NCBI RefSeq assembly: GCF_020438995.1
Contig: NZ_JAGQTN010000089.1
Location: 1-64,000 of the forward strand
Source: Gordonia sp. (in: high G+C Gram-positive bacteria)
GTDB lineage: Bacteria > Actinomycetota > Actinomycetes > Mycobacteriales > Mycobacteriaceae
Reading direction: 5' to 3'
Length of the DNA: 64,000 nucleotides
Within the stretch, counting starts at the first letter, position 1, and each line of letters starts with the position of its first letter. A model generated the notes under the pieces. The model saw only the letters and a program-made list of their open reading frames with translations. It was not told the DNA's origin and searched no databases. The position numbers and the translations under genes were made by a program. Below, piece by piece: positions 48,984 through 57,596 of the stretch.

Positions 48984-50534
48984 TCAGACCACCGGCGAGG
49001 CTTCGGGTGTCGCAGACGTCTTGGCAGGCCGTTCGATCACCGTCGCCGGACCACCCGGGTGCGGCTCGAAGTCACGGTAGATCTGCGATGGCGGGTCGAG
49101 CGTCTGATCGAATCCGATCGGCAGCTTGTTACGCCTGAACGCCTTCTTGACGGCGAACTTGGCCATGCCCGCCAGGAACTTCGGGTCGCGCACCATCTCG
49201 GTCACCGACTCGTCGAGGTTGAACACCGCGGTGAAATGGGCTTCGAGGTACTTGTCCTCGCGGGTGGCCGCCGACAGCAGGTTGAAGAACGGCCAGCTCA
49301 GTCGTTGGGTGAGACGTTGCTGCCAGGCCGGGGCGATATCGGTGCCGGTGGCGTTGGCGAAGCCACGGTCGCGGGCCAGCGCCAGCGTCCAGATGTCGTC
49401 GAGCAGCTTGGACTGTTCGGCGAAGTAGCTGCGGTAGAAGCCGGGCTCGATGGCGGAGGTCTGCTTGCTCAGCATCTCGCCGAGTAGCACCGAGCACTTG
49501 CCGGCCGAACTCATGCCTTGCGCGTAGAACGGGTTGAAACCGCAGATGGCGTCGCCGATGACCAGCAGGCCGACGGGCGGGTTGTCGAGCTTGTCGTAGC
49601 GCCGCCGCATGTTGCCGGTCGATTTGGTGACGAACACTTTCGACAGCGGAGTGCAGCGTTCGACGGCGCGGGCGAAGGCGGGGGCGCGTAGTCGTCGCGC
49701 GGTCTCGATGAACTCGTCTTCCTTGCGCGGCATGGGATGTCCCCACGAACCCATGGTCACCAGCACCCGGTCGCCTTCGATGGGGAAGATCTGGCTGATG
49801 AACTCGTGCTCGACCGGGTGCGGGCCGGTCTCACCGGACGGCATGATCGACATGTGGTGCCACCACCAGTCGTCGGGGCGCTCGGCAGGCTTCTGGAACC
49901 ACTGCGTGGTGTAGGTGCAGCCCGCGTCGAGTGACTGGATGGGTGGCGCCGGCCAGCCGGCCTTCTCCAGCCAGGCCGACACGGCCGACCCACGGCCGAG
50001 CGTGTCGATGACCAGGTCTGCCTCGATCAGCCGTTTGCCGGGGCCCTCGGCGCCGCCGCTGAGCCACACACCGGTCACCGCACCGCCCGGCTTGCCACCG
50101 TTGACCGTCTCCAGGCCGGTGACGTTGACACCTTCGTGGACGGTGATGTTGGCGACGTCGGCGAGCTTGTTGCGCAGCACCCGTTCGATGAGCAGCCGCG
50201 ATGCGTACACCATGCTCATCGTCGATTCCGCGCGTGGAATCCAGCCCGCGCCTTCGCAGTGTGCCGCGGAGACCGACGGCATCAGGTGCATGCCACCGGC
50301 CTCGATGAGGTCGTCCTCGTAGCCGGGGAAGAGCGTGTCCATCGCGCGGCGGCCCGAGTTGAGCAGGAAGTGCGGGTGCTTGCTCTGCGGCACGCCGCGC
50401 CGGTGCTCCATGTTGTCGGCGATGACGTCGCGTTCGAGGACGACCACCTCATCGAAGTAGGGCGCGACGGCTCCCGCCGCGCACATACCGGCGATGCTTC
50501 CGCCGAGCACTACCGCCTTCTTACCCAGGCTCAT
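48984..50534 (-). CDS. FAD-dependent oxygenase (LasC/squalene epoxidase-like group)
   Basis: The protein has 516 residues from ATG 50534, preceded by an AGGTGGG site. An N-terminal FAD-binding Rossmann motif VVLGGSIAGMCAAGAV is followed by the acidic strand end VVLERD. The second FAD motif LLVIGDAICGFNPFYAQGMSSA is typical of flavin monooxygenases and epoxidases. The N-terminal HRRGVPQSKHPHFLL segment also fits FAD epoxidases. It starts the operon with the membrane protein and TetR genes. A hydrophobic substrate is likely but unidentified. Confidence 0.85.
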   Translation of the reverse strand: MSLGKKAVVLGGSIAGMCAAGAVAPYFDEVVVLERDVIADNMEHRRGVPQSKHPHFLLNSGRRAMDTLFPGYEDDLIEAGGMHLMPSVSAAHCEGAGWIPRAESTMSMVYASRLLIERVLRNKLADVANITVHEGVNVTGLETVNGGKPGGAVTGVWLSGGAEGPGKRLIEADLVIDTLGRGSAVSAWLEKAGWPAPPIQSLDAGCTYTTQWFQKPAERPDDWWWHHMSIMPSGETGPHPVEHEFISQIFPIEGDRVLVTMGSWGHPMPRKEDEFIETARRLRAPAFARAVERCTPLSKVFVTKSTGNMRRRYDKLDNPPVGLLVIGDAICGFNPFYAQGMSSAGKCSVLLGEMLSKQTSAIEPGFYRSYFAEQSKLLDDIWTLALARDRGFANATGTDIAPAWQQRLTQRLSWPFFNLLSAATREDKYLEAHFTAVFNLDESVTEMVRDPKFLAGMAKFAVKKAFRRNKLPIGFDQTLDPPSQIYRDFEPHPGGPATVIERPAKTSATPEASPVV

Positions 50535-50552
50535 CTGCCCACCTTTCCCGGT

Positions 50553-50592
50553 CATACGGTCATACGTTCAGTGAATGATGTATGACCGTATG
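50553..50592. promoter_or_regulatory. Long palindromic operator upstream of the FAD oxygenase operon
   Basis: Two perfect 13-bp arms (50553-50565, CATACGGTCATAC; 50580-50592, its reverse complement) are separated by 14 nt. Within each arm the element CATAC is repeated, so up to four subsites exist. It starts 18 nt upstream of the FAD oxygenase ATG. Likely bound by the TetR protein encoded at the operon end. Confidence 0.8.
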
Positions 50593-50646
50593 CTGTGAGG
50601 GCCATCACGTCAAGCAGCCGGGGTTGATCGCCGTCGCACAACAGGA

Positions 50647-50678
50647 CAGGCCCCCGAGAATCGATTCCCGGGGGCCTG
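50647..50678. terminator. Hairpin terminator downstream of the PPOX gene
   Basis: A 10-bp G+C-rich stem (50647-50656 with 50669-50678) encloses GAATCGATTC, itself self-complementary. It begins 23 nt past the stop of the minus-strand PPOX gene. Confidence 0.7.
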
Positions 50679-50701
50679 TAGACGTGTCGGTGTGGCCGGT
50701 C

Positions 50702-51157
50702 TCAGATCAGCTTGCGGTGATCCCAGGACCGGACTCGACGTGGCTCGACGATGACCACGACCCGTTTGGTCATCATGAACTCGACAGCTGGTTTCGTCTC
50801 CTCGGTGTAGGGAGCCTGGTAACGCTCGAACACGCTGATCGCCGCCGGCCAGTATTCAGGTCCGTCGGGATACACGATGCGCGCCGTCCCGTCGATCGCC
50901 ACCCCGCGCAACTGGTCATAGGTGTCGCCGGCCTCCACGCTGAAACTCAGTCTGGGGTCGCGCAGCAGATTGACCGCCTTCTGGGATTTGATCTTGGTTT
51001 CGAAACAGACCTTGCCGTCGATGAACCCATACCACATCGCCACCTGATGGGGGAATCCATTGGGGCCGTTCGTCGCCAGCGTCGCCGTCCGTCCTTCCTG
51101 CAAGAACTGCTCGACCTCATCGTCGGTCATGACGACTTGCGCTCGCTGATTGGCCAT
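50702..51157 (-). CDS. PPOX-class F420/FMN-dependent protein
   Basis: The protein has 151 residues. The split-barrel motifs GRTATLATNGPNGFPHQVAMWY, KVCFETKIKSQKAVNLLRDPR and QLRGVAIDGTARI define a small PPOX enzyme. Members reduce quinones, biliverdin or other electron-poor substrates with F420H2 or FMN. The C-terminal FMMTKRVVVIVEPRRVRSWDHRKL is typical. It is monocistronic with its own terminator. Confidence 0.88.
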   Translation of the reverse strand: MANQRAQVVMTDDEVEQFLQEGRTATLATNGPNGFPHQVAMWYGFIDGKVCFETKIKSQKAVNLLRDPRLSFSVEAGDTYDQLRGVAIDGTARIVYPDGPEYWPAAISVFERYQAPYTEETKPAVEFMMTKRVVVIVEPRRVRSWDHRKLI

Positions 51158-51229
51158 CGGGGCCCCTTCCTGGGATGCCGGCCTCCGGGTGTAGTCCGGG
51201 GGTTCGCCCCACTGTACGACCCTGCCCGG

Positions 51230-52042
51230 TCAGATCAGGTAGTGCAGGTTGGCCACCACCCGCCCACCGAGTTCCTCGTCGCCTTCGACGGTGACCGACG
51301 CCGGATCGGCGGTGGTGCGCGCACCGATCAGCCGGGCGTAGTCGGCGATGTCCACATGGATCACGACGTCCGCATCGCCGTCGAGCATAGGCACCACAGC
51401 GGCGCGTTCGCCCACCGATACATGCACCCGTGCGGGCGCGATGCCGGTGAAGTCGATGGTTACCGCGCTGCCGGTGGGCGCCTGCGCGCGTTTGCCGATC
51501 ACGAACGGTAGCGACGCAGCCATCTCATCCCGGGTAACTCCCGCGGGTGCCGGATTCTCCGGGGCGCCCAGCCCCAGCGAGTCACGGACATCCACCTCGT
51601 GAATCCAGCAGTCGAACACGCGGATGCGCATGAACCGGCCGTGCGAATCCTTCCCCGCGGGAGTGAATCCTTCAGCATTCCAGTCTGATTCGCTCATCGC
51701 GCGCAGCACATCGGCGCGCAGGCCCGTCACCTCCCGCAGGTCCGTCATCAATTCGTCGCGGGTGCGGGTCCGGTAGTGGTCGAGCCAGTTCTCGTTCAGT
51801 TCACCGATCGGGTTGCGCACGTAGTCGAGCTCGCCGACGGCCCGGACCGGCTCGACCGTCCGTCCGGTCAACGACCACTCCGTCCCGGCGATATGCGCGA
51901 ACACGTCGGCCACCGTCCACCCGGCCAGGATCGACGGCGAACCCCACTGGTCGTCGTCGAGCCCGTCGGCGAGGTCGATGAGCGTCGCCCACTGCGCCCC
52001 CAGTGCGTCGACGGTCGGCTCATAGGGAACTTGCGTGACCAT
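51230..52042 (-). CDS. Maleylpyruvate isomerase family (MDMPI/DinB-like) protein
   Basis: The protein has 270 residues. The N-terminal four-helix MDMPI domain (WGSPSILAGWTVADVFAHIAGTEW) has metal-ligand histidines at AHIAG and WIHEVDVRD. The C-terminal part (VTIDFTGIAPARVHVSVGE) resembles the SCP2-like second domain. Mycothiol-dependent isomerases and transferases belong here; the substrate is not evident. Confidence 0.85.
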   Translation of the reverse strand: MVTQVPYEPTVDALGAQWATLIDLADGLDDDQWGSPSILAGWTVADVFAHIAGTEWSLTGRTVEPVRAVGELDYVRNPIGELNENWLDHYRTRTRDELMTDLREVTGLRADVLRAMSESDWNAEGFTPAGKDSHGRFMRIRVFDCWIHEVDVRDSLGLGAPENPAPAGVTRDEMAASLPFVIGKRAQAPTGSAVTIDFTGIAPARVHVSVGERAAVVPMLDGDADVVIHVDIADYARLIGARTTADPASVTVEGDEELGGRVVANLHYLI

Positions 52043-52284
52043 GCGTTCTCCTCGGGGCTGGATCGGAGCGGACTGCGCCTGTACGTCGCCGCAGCCTTAG
52101 GCGAGGATATCGCCGCGTCCGCGGAGGACGTGCGGATTGTCGCTCGTCGCCCGGTTTCCGATCGACACCAGTGCTGCCGCGCGAATGACGCATCGTCCGG
52201 TCGCGGAGAAGCCGGCGGCCGAAGTGATCGGGTTCAACCATCGTTGGGTCGTCGAATGGGGAACAATCAGCTCGGGCTCGGCCA

Positions 52285-52298
52285 TACTGGGACCAGTA
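52285..52298 (+). promoter_or_regulatory. Short palindrome upstream of the Ddn-like gene
   Basis: TACTGG-GA-CCAGTA is a perfect 6+6 inverted repeat 26 nt before the ATG of the F420-type gene, in the position of a core promoter. AGGAGG (52314-52319) is the ribosome binding site. The rest of the 281-nt gap (52043-52323) contains no gene that I can support. Confidence 0.4.
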
Positions 52299-52323
52299 GT
52301 GACCGACACTGTCAGGAGGGGCC

Positions 52324-52755
52324 ATGGCCGAGGGCGACGACTGGAACACGCAGATCATCAACGAGTTCCGGACCAACGAGGGCCGGGTCGGCGGTGGGTT
52401 CGAGGGCGCACCGATGGTGCTTGTACACCACGTCGGCCGCAAATCGGGTAAGCGGTCCGTCACCCCGATGATGTACCTGCCCGACGACGCCGACCCCGAC
52501 ACCGTGTACGTGTTCGCGTCCAAGGCCGGTGCCCCCACCAACCCCGCCTGGTACTACAACCTCACCACAGCGGGCCGTGGACATGCCGAGATCGGCACCG
52601 AGGAGTTCGACGTCACCGTCACCGAGATCACCGGCGCCGACCGTGACCGCATCTACGCCGAGCAGGCCCGCCGCTATCCGGGATTCGCCGAATACGCGGA
52701 GAAGACGGCGGGAATCCGCGTCATTCCGGTACTTGCGTTCCACCGCATCCGGTGA
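52324..52755 (+). CDS. Deazaflavin (F420)-dependent nitroreductase-like protein (Ddn family)
   Basis: The protein has 143 residues. The family pattern APMVLVHHVGRKSGKRSVTPMMYL ... AGAPTNPAWYYNLTTAG ... RRYPGFAEYAEKTAGIRVIPV is that of the F420H2-dependent quinone reductase/nitroreductase group, of which Ddn activates nitroimidazoles. The natural role is probably quinone reduction. A strong AGGAGG precedes the ATG. Confidence 0.93.
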   Translation: MAEGDDWNTQIINEFRTNEGRVGGGFEGAPMVLVHHVGRKSGKRSVTPMMYLPDDADPDTVYVFASKAGAPTNPAWYYNLTTAGRGHAEIGTEEFDVTVTEITGADRDRIYAEQARRYPGFAEYAEKTAGIRVIPVLAFHRIR

Positions 52756-52804
52756 CCGTCGCCTCATGAACGGGCTGCGATGAAGCAGTCAGGAACAGAC
52801 TCTG

Positions 52805-53197
52805 TCAGCTCACCACTTCGATGGCGCATCGTGGGCCAGGTGCTCGTGCCAGCCTGGCGTCAAGCGTGATCAGCGTCGCGTTCATGGCCTCGGCGAGCGT
52901 CACGTAGAAGGCATCCCAGCCCCGGACCGAATCCCGCAATTCCCAAACGCGGTCGAGCATCCAGCGGTGTGCGAATCGCTCGCCCGGCCAGTCCCGCAGA
53001 TCGGCCACCGCCTGATTCGCGGCCGTCGTATCCAGTCGGCCTTTGAGGTACTGGCTACGGATCACCCCGAGGACTTCGACATCGATGATCTCGGGCGCGG
53101 CGTGGTCGGAGTCGGCGAGCATCCGCGCAGCGATCGTATCTGCGCGCGGGGAGTCCGCCACCACCTCGAACAGGCACGATGCGTCAACGACCAGCAT
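52805..53197 (-). CDS. vapC: VapC-type PIN-domain ribonuclease toxin
   Basis: The protein has 130 residues from ATG 53197. PIN acidic residues are in VVDASC (Asp5), EIIDVEVLG, GWDAFYVTLAE and TLDARLARAPG. VapC toxins cut tRNA or rRNA. It overlaps the upstream antitoxin gene by 14 nt. The C-terminal half closely resembles the second VapC at 62456-62854 (ITLD-R-RAPG-RC pattern), so both come from the same subgroup. Confidence 0.9.
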   Translation of the reverse strand: MLVVDASCLFEVVADSPRADTIAARMLADSDHAAPEIIDVEVLGVIRSQYLKGRLDTTAANQAVADLRDWPGERFAHRWMLDRVWELRDSVRGWDAFYVTLAEAMNATLITLDARLARAPGPRCAIEVVS

Positions 53198-53429
53198 CGG
53201 GCCACTCGCCACGCCAGTCGTCGAGCGAGGCCAGTACATCGTCCGTGGCGATATTCGACGGTCGACGCCCGGTCCTGCTCAGCCACGCTTTCAGTGTCGG
53301 GCGGGAAGCGAGTCTGGTGGCTTCGCGTCGCAGCAGTTCAGGGACCGAGATGTCGTCCTCGGCCGCCCTGCGGACGAGCGCGGCGTAGACCTCGTCATCG
53401 ATGTCGCGAATTTGTATGGTCTTGGGCAT
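53184..53429 (-). CDS. vapB: VapB/FitA-type antitoxin (ribbon-helix-helix)
   Basis: The protein has 81 residues from ATG 53429 (an in-frame TTG at 53435 is possible). The start MPKTIQIRDIDDEVYAALVRRAAEDDISVPELLRR is a ribbon-helix-helix of the FitA type. The C terminus is the toxin-neutralising tail. It is translated before and overlapping vapC. The palindrome at 53440-53457 is its probable operator. Confidence 0.85.
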   Translation of the reverse strand: MPKTIQIRDIDDEVYAALVRRAAEDDISVPELLRREATRLASRPTLKAWLSRTGRRPSNIATDDVLASLDDWRGEWPDAGR

Positions 53430-53439
53430 ACTCAAAAGT

Positions 53440-53457
53440 ACATGCGTACTCGCATGT
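53440..53457. promoter_or_regulatory. VapBC operator palindrome
   Basis: Perfect inverted repeat ACATGCG-TACT-CGCATGT, 10 nt upstream of the vapB ATG. Size and place fit binding of a ribbon-helix-helix antitoxin. Confidence 0.7.
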
Positions 53458-53585
53458 TGTCATTCAAACTCGGTGCGCCGTTGGTGGTGAGGTGGGTCCT
53501 TCGGCTGCGTTCGGTGGGCGTGCCGGTGCAGTACCGTCGGAGACGGACCATTGAACGCCGGTGCAACAGGCGAGGAGAGTGAGCC

Positions 53586-54623
53586 ATGACCACGACGCTG
53601 ACCGAATTGCCGATCGTCGACATGTCGTTACTCGACGGTGACAACGCCGGCCGCGCACGTTTTCGCCGCGCACTGCTGGAAGCGACACACGAGGTCGGGT
53701 TCTTCTATCTCGTCGGCCACGGCATCGACCGTGCGACACGCGAACGGCTATTTGCCACCGTGCGAGCGTTCTTCGCGCTGCCGGAGGAGGCCAAGTTCGA
53801 CGTAGAAATGCTCAAGAGCCCACACTTCCGCGGATACACCCGCTTCGGCGGCGAGTACACCCAAGGCGCGATCGACTGGCGTGAGCAGATCGACCTGGCC
53901 GCCGAATATCCCTCGCTCGGTGACGATCCCGGATACCTGCGACTCGACGGTCCCAACCAGTGGCCCGCACTGCCCGGCTTCAGGGAAGTGATCACCGACT
54001 GGCAAAAGCGCTGCGGTGAACTCGGTTTGAGCCTCATGCGGGAGTGGGCCCTGAGCCTGGGCGCCGACCGCGCCGTCTTCGATGATGCGTTCGCCGAACG
54101 GCCGTCCACACTGATGAAACTCGTGCGCTACCCGGGCCGCGAGAGCGCGACCGAGCGGCAGGGCGTCGGCGCACACAAGGACCCGGGCGTACTCACACTA
54201 CTGCTCATCGAACCGGGAAAGGGTGGCCTGCAGGTCGAGCACGACGGAGGCTGGATCGACGCACCACCGGTCGAGGACGCGTTCGTCGTCAACATCGGCG
54301 AGCTGATGGAGTACGCCACCGACGGCTATCTCAAGGCCACGATGCATCGAGTTCAGTCCCCGCCGCCGGGCACCGAACGACTGTCGGTACCGTTCTTCTT
54401 CAACCCCGCACTCTCATCGGCGATGCCGCGGATCGAATTGCCCACCGATCTGGCAGCCGATGCGCCCGGCGTCACCGACGACCCCGACAACCCGATCTCG
54501 GGTACGTTCGGCGAGAACATGATCAAAGCCCGGCTCCGTGCGCACCCCGACGTCGCGGCCCGTCACCACCCCGACCTGGCCCGAGGTGGTGACGATACTC
54601 CGATTCCGGACAAGGTGTCCTGA
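53586..54623 (+). CDS. Isopenicillin N synthase-like 2-oxoglutarate/Fe(II) dioxygenase
   Basis: The protein has 345 residues. The N-terminal DIOX_N region (LPIVDMSLL ... GFFYLVGHGI) and the 2OG-Fe domain carry iron ligands His197, Asp199 and His254 and the 2-oxoglutarate pair Arg265/Ser267 (RLSVPFF). It oxidises small molecules in many pathways; related bacterial genes are often unassigned. It converges with zwf, with only 6 nt between the stops. Confidence 0.9.
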   Translation: MTTTLTELPIVDMSLLDGDNAGRARFRRALLEATHEVGFFYLVGHGIDRATRERLFATVRAFFALPEEAKFDVEMLKSPHFRGYTRFGGEYTQGAIDWREQIDLAAEYPSLGDDPGYLRLDGPNQWPALPGFREVITDWQKRCGELGLSLMREWALSLGADRAVFDDAFAERPSTLMKLVRYPGRESATERQGVGAHKDPGVLTLLLIEPGKGGLQVEHDGGWIDAPPVEDAFVVNIGELMEYATDGYLKATMHRVQSPPPGTERLSVPFFFNPALSSAMPRIELPTDLAADAPGVTDDPDNPISGTFGENMIKARLRAHPDVAARHHPDLARGGDDTPIPDKVS

Positions 54624-54629
54624 CGTTGC

Positions 54630-56144
54630 CTACTTTTTGGCCCGCCAACCGCGTTCGAACGGCAAACGCCACGCGTGGGGCGCGATGAGCTGGTGAATCT
54701 GATTGGGACCCCACGACCCCGGTGCGTACGGCTTGACCAACGGGGGATCCGACAGCAATGGAATGGAACGGTCCCACAGTGATTCGATGCCGTCGGCGGT
54801 GGTGAACAGCGTGTGGTCGCCGGCCATGGCATCGAGAATGAGACGTTCGTACGCTTCGAGGACCTCGTCGGCACGATTGGTCTCCTCAGTGGAGAACTGC
54901 ATCGACAGCTTCTCCAGCCGCATCCCCGGTCCGGGCCGCTTACCGTAGAACGACAACGACACCCGCGACTCGTCGGCCAGGTCGAACGTCAGGTGATCGG
55001 GACCCTGGCTCCCCACACCCGAACCCGCCGGGAACATCGACTTCGGCGCCTCCTTGAAGGCGATCGAAATAATGCGCTGTCCCTCTGCCATCCGCTTACC
55101 GGTGCGCAGGTAGAACGGGACACCCGCCCAGCGCCAGTTGTCGATGTAGGCGCGTAACGCGATGAACGTCTCGGTGTCGGATTCGGGATGCACGCCGGGT
55201 TCGTCCCGGTACCCCAGGTACTGGCCCCGGACCACATCGCTCGGCAATATCGGTGTCAGCGACCGGAACACCTTGTTCTTCTCCTCCGAGATCGCCATCG
55301 GCTCCAGCGCGGTCGGCGGCTCCATCGCCACGAACGCCATCACCTGGAACAGGTGGGTGACCACCATGTCCTTGTAAGCGCCGGTGGGTTCGTAGAATGC
55401 GGCACGCGCATCGAGACCGAGGGCCTCGGGAATGTCTATCTGTATGTGCCCGATGAAGTTCCGGTTCCAGATGGGCTCGAACAGGCCGTTGGCGAACCGC
55501 AGCGCCAGAATGTTCTGTGCCGCCTCTTTGCCCAGAAAGTGGTCGATCCGGAAAATCTGCTCCTCGGCGAACGTCTCGTGCAGAAAATTGTTGAGCCTGA
55601 TCGCAGACTCCAGGTCTTCGCCGAACGGCTTCTCCATGATGACGCGCGACCGCTCGATCAATTCCGCCTCACGCAGGGTGTTGATCACCGCCGGCGCCGC
55701 CTTGGGCGGCACGCTCAGATAATGCAGTCGGCGAACTCCGTCGCCGAGTTCGGCCTCACAGTCGATGACCTTGGCCGCCAATGCTTCCGGACCGGCCGAC
55801 GAGGGCACATAGTGCAGCCGCGGAGCGAACTTCGCCCATTGTTCGGCCGTCAGTTTCCGGGCGCCGACAGCCTCGATCGAGCGTCGCGCGAACTCCCGGA
55901 ACTCGTCCTCGGACATATCATCCAGACCGGTACCGACCACCTGCATATCCGCATTCAGATCCGACGCCACCAGATATCCGAGACCGCACAGCAACTTTCG
56001 CCGCGACAGGTCGCCCGTCGCACCGAACAACACGACCACGTGAGGGTGACCGGAATACTCGTACTGACGTGCCCGTGCACCCGGACTCGGATACGCGATG
56101 GACTGGGCGTGATCAGTGACGTGATCGTGTGCACTCGGACTCAT
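54630..56144 (-). CDS. zwf: Glucose-6-phosphate dehydrogenase
   Basis: The protein has 504 residues from ATG 56144. NADP-binding GATGDLSRRKLL near 39 and the active-site motif RIDHFLGKEAAQN near 206 identify G6PD; EKPFGEDLESA lies between them. It produces 6-phosphogluconolactone and NADPH. It stands apart from other pentose phosphate genes (no opcA, tal or tkt nearby), so it may be a second copy of zwf. Confidence 0.95.
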   Translation of the reverse strand: MSPSAHDHVTDHAQSIAYPSPGARARQYEYSGHPHVVVLFGATGDLSRRKLLCGLGYLVASDLNADMQVVGTGLDDMSEDEFREFARRSIEAVGARKLTAEQWAKFAPRLHYVPSSAGPEALAAKVIDCEAELGDGVRRLHYLSVPPKAAPAVINTLREAELIERSRVIMEKPFGEDLESAIRLNNFLHETFAEEQIFRIDHFLGKEAAQNILALRFANGLFEPIWNRNFIGHIQIDIPEALGLDARAAFYEPTGAYKDMVVTHLFQVMAFVAMEPPTALEPMAISEEKNKVFRSLTPILPSDVVRGQYLGYRDEPGVHPESDTETFIALRAYIDNWRWAGVPFYLRTGKRMAEGQRIISIAFKEAPKSMFPAGSGVGSQGPDHLTFDLADESRVSLSFYGKRPGPGMRLEKLSMQFSTEETNRADEVLEAYERLILDAMAGDHTLFTTADGIESLWDRSIPLLSDPPLVKPYAPGSWGPNQIHQLIAPHAWRLPFERGWRAKK

Positions 56145-56220
56145 GGGCACATGCTTGCACGAAATGATGTATTCCGTCGGGGGAGCGACACTTTACCGTC
56201 CCGGTCCGCTGAGTCCCGGC

Positions 56221-57021
56221 TCAATCGCCGGTCGTGGTCACACCAAGCTTCTGCTGAAAGAAGGCGAGTACCTGGTCGAGGGCGTCGCGGGTGGGCTGCC
56301 CGGGTTCGTCGATCAGATGCTCGGTGAGCACCGAATGCGGTGGGCCCGGCACATTCGGATTTGCCGTGGAGCCCGGCAGTTCGACACCGATGAATGCGGT
56401 GCCGAGTCGATTGCGAAGAAGGGCGAACCTGCCGGAAGGCGACATCTGGTCGCAGTGGAAACGTGTTCCGAGCACCTGCAGACCGTTCTCACACCGCGCC
56501 TGGACAATGTCGAGGTCCGCGGGCGAGATATCGATGGTGCGGCGGCGGCCCGGTGTGATCGCTACAGGCAGCGACGGCTGAGACAGCACCGGTGCGAGCA
56601 TTCGATCGTCGACGGCCATGGCCAGCGCGAACCCCCCGGTCACGCACATTCCGACCGCACCCACACCCGGCCCACCACACTCCTCGTGGGCTCTGGTGGC
56701 GAGTTCGCGTAACCACAGCACCACCGGAGAAGACTTACCCGTCGCGAAGACGGTGAATTCTCTTGATACACAAACTGTCCCGAGTGCTTTCACCATCGCC
56801 GACGGCTTCTTGCCGGCACCGTCGACCCCGAACAGCGAGGGCACATAGACCGTGCACCCGGCCTCGACCACGCGCCGGGCAAACTCGATCACCTTGGGCG
56901 TGATGCCCGGAATCTCCGCGATCACGACGACCGCCGGACCCGACCCCAGCCGGTAGTAGCGATGGACCATGCCATCGTAGGAGAGCGTGTCGGTGTCGAA
57001 GTCCGCAAGCAGGTCGGTCAT
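56221..57021 (-). CDS. Dienelactone hydrolase family protein
   Basis: The protein has 266 residues from ATG 57021. The alpha/beta-hydrolase fold contains EIPGITPKVIEFARR and the nucleophile elbow GMCVTGGFALAM with Cys126, the Cys typical of dienelactone hydrolases. It lies upstream of zwf on the same strand with a 76-nt gap. Substrate unknown. Confidence 0.87.
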   Translation of the reverse strand: MTDLLADFDTDTLSYDGMVHRYYRLGSGPAVVVIAEIPGITPKVIEFARRVVEAGCTVYVPSLFGVDGAGKKPSAMVKALGTVCVSREFTVFATGKSSPVVLWLRELATRAHEECGGPGVGAVGMCVTGGFALAMAVDDRMLAPVLSQPSLPVAITPGRRRTIDISPADLDIVQARCENGLQVLGTRFHCDQMSPSGRFALLRNRLGTAFIGVELPGSTANPNVPGPPHSVLTEHLIDEPGQPTRDALDQVLAFFQQKLGVTTTGD

Positions 57022-57174
57022 GCGCCAATTGTGCCCCACCCGGATGCCTGCGGGCCCGCGATCGACGCGGAACCCTCAACATCCTGCAGCCGGTCGTGTC
57101 GGTCGTTGGCGTCGGCACGAACCGACTGTGAACAATTCCGGCCCACAGCCGTTCCGCATAGGTACTATTCGCGG

Positions 57175-57594
57175 ATGATCTTCGACGCCGAACTCGGCCC
57201 TGTCACGCATCTCGTCGTTTCCTTTCCAGGTAACACCGTCCCGACCAAGGGTTTGGAAGCGCTGCGGGCGCTCGATGAGTCGGGGCGAATCGACATTCTC
57301 GACTTGGAATTCGTGATCAAGGACGAGGACGGCACCGTTCGCTGGGTCGAGGCGTCCGACGTCGGCGCGGAGGCTTTCGCCGCGTCGGCCTCCGAGCTGA
57401 TCGACGGTGAGGATGTCGCCGAGGTCGGCGAGGCGATGGAAGCCGGGAGTGTCGCGATCATCCTGATCTGGGAGGACCGTACCCTGATGGGCGTACTTGA
57501 GACCTGGTCGGGCGAGTCCGGATCGGTGTTGTCCGCGGGACCTGTCGCGGTCGCCGACCTGGTCCGAGTACTCGAAGACACTGAGGAGAACTGA
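57175..57594 (+). CDS. DUF6325/DUF1269-like small acidic protein
   Basis: The protein has 139 residues. The beginning GPVTHLVVSFPGN, then LRALDESGRIDILDLEFVIKDEDGTVR, resembles the small actinobacterial DUF6325 (DUF1269-related) family of unknown function. It is acidic and without membrane segment. Only 2 nt separate it from the next small gene, with which such proteins often pair. Confidence 0.72.
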   Translation: MIFDAELGPVTHLVVSFPGNTVPTKGLEALRALDESGRIDILDLEFVIKDEDGTVRWVEASDVGAEAFAASASELIDGEDVAEVGEAMEAGSVAIILIWEDRTLMGVLETWSGESGSVLSAGPVAVADLVRVLEDTEEN

Positions 57595-57596
57595 TC

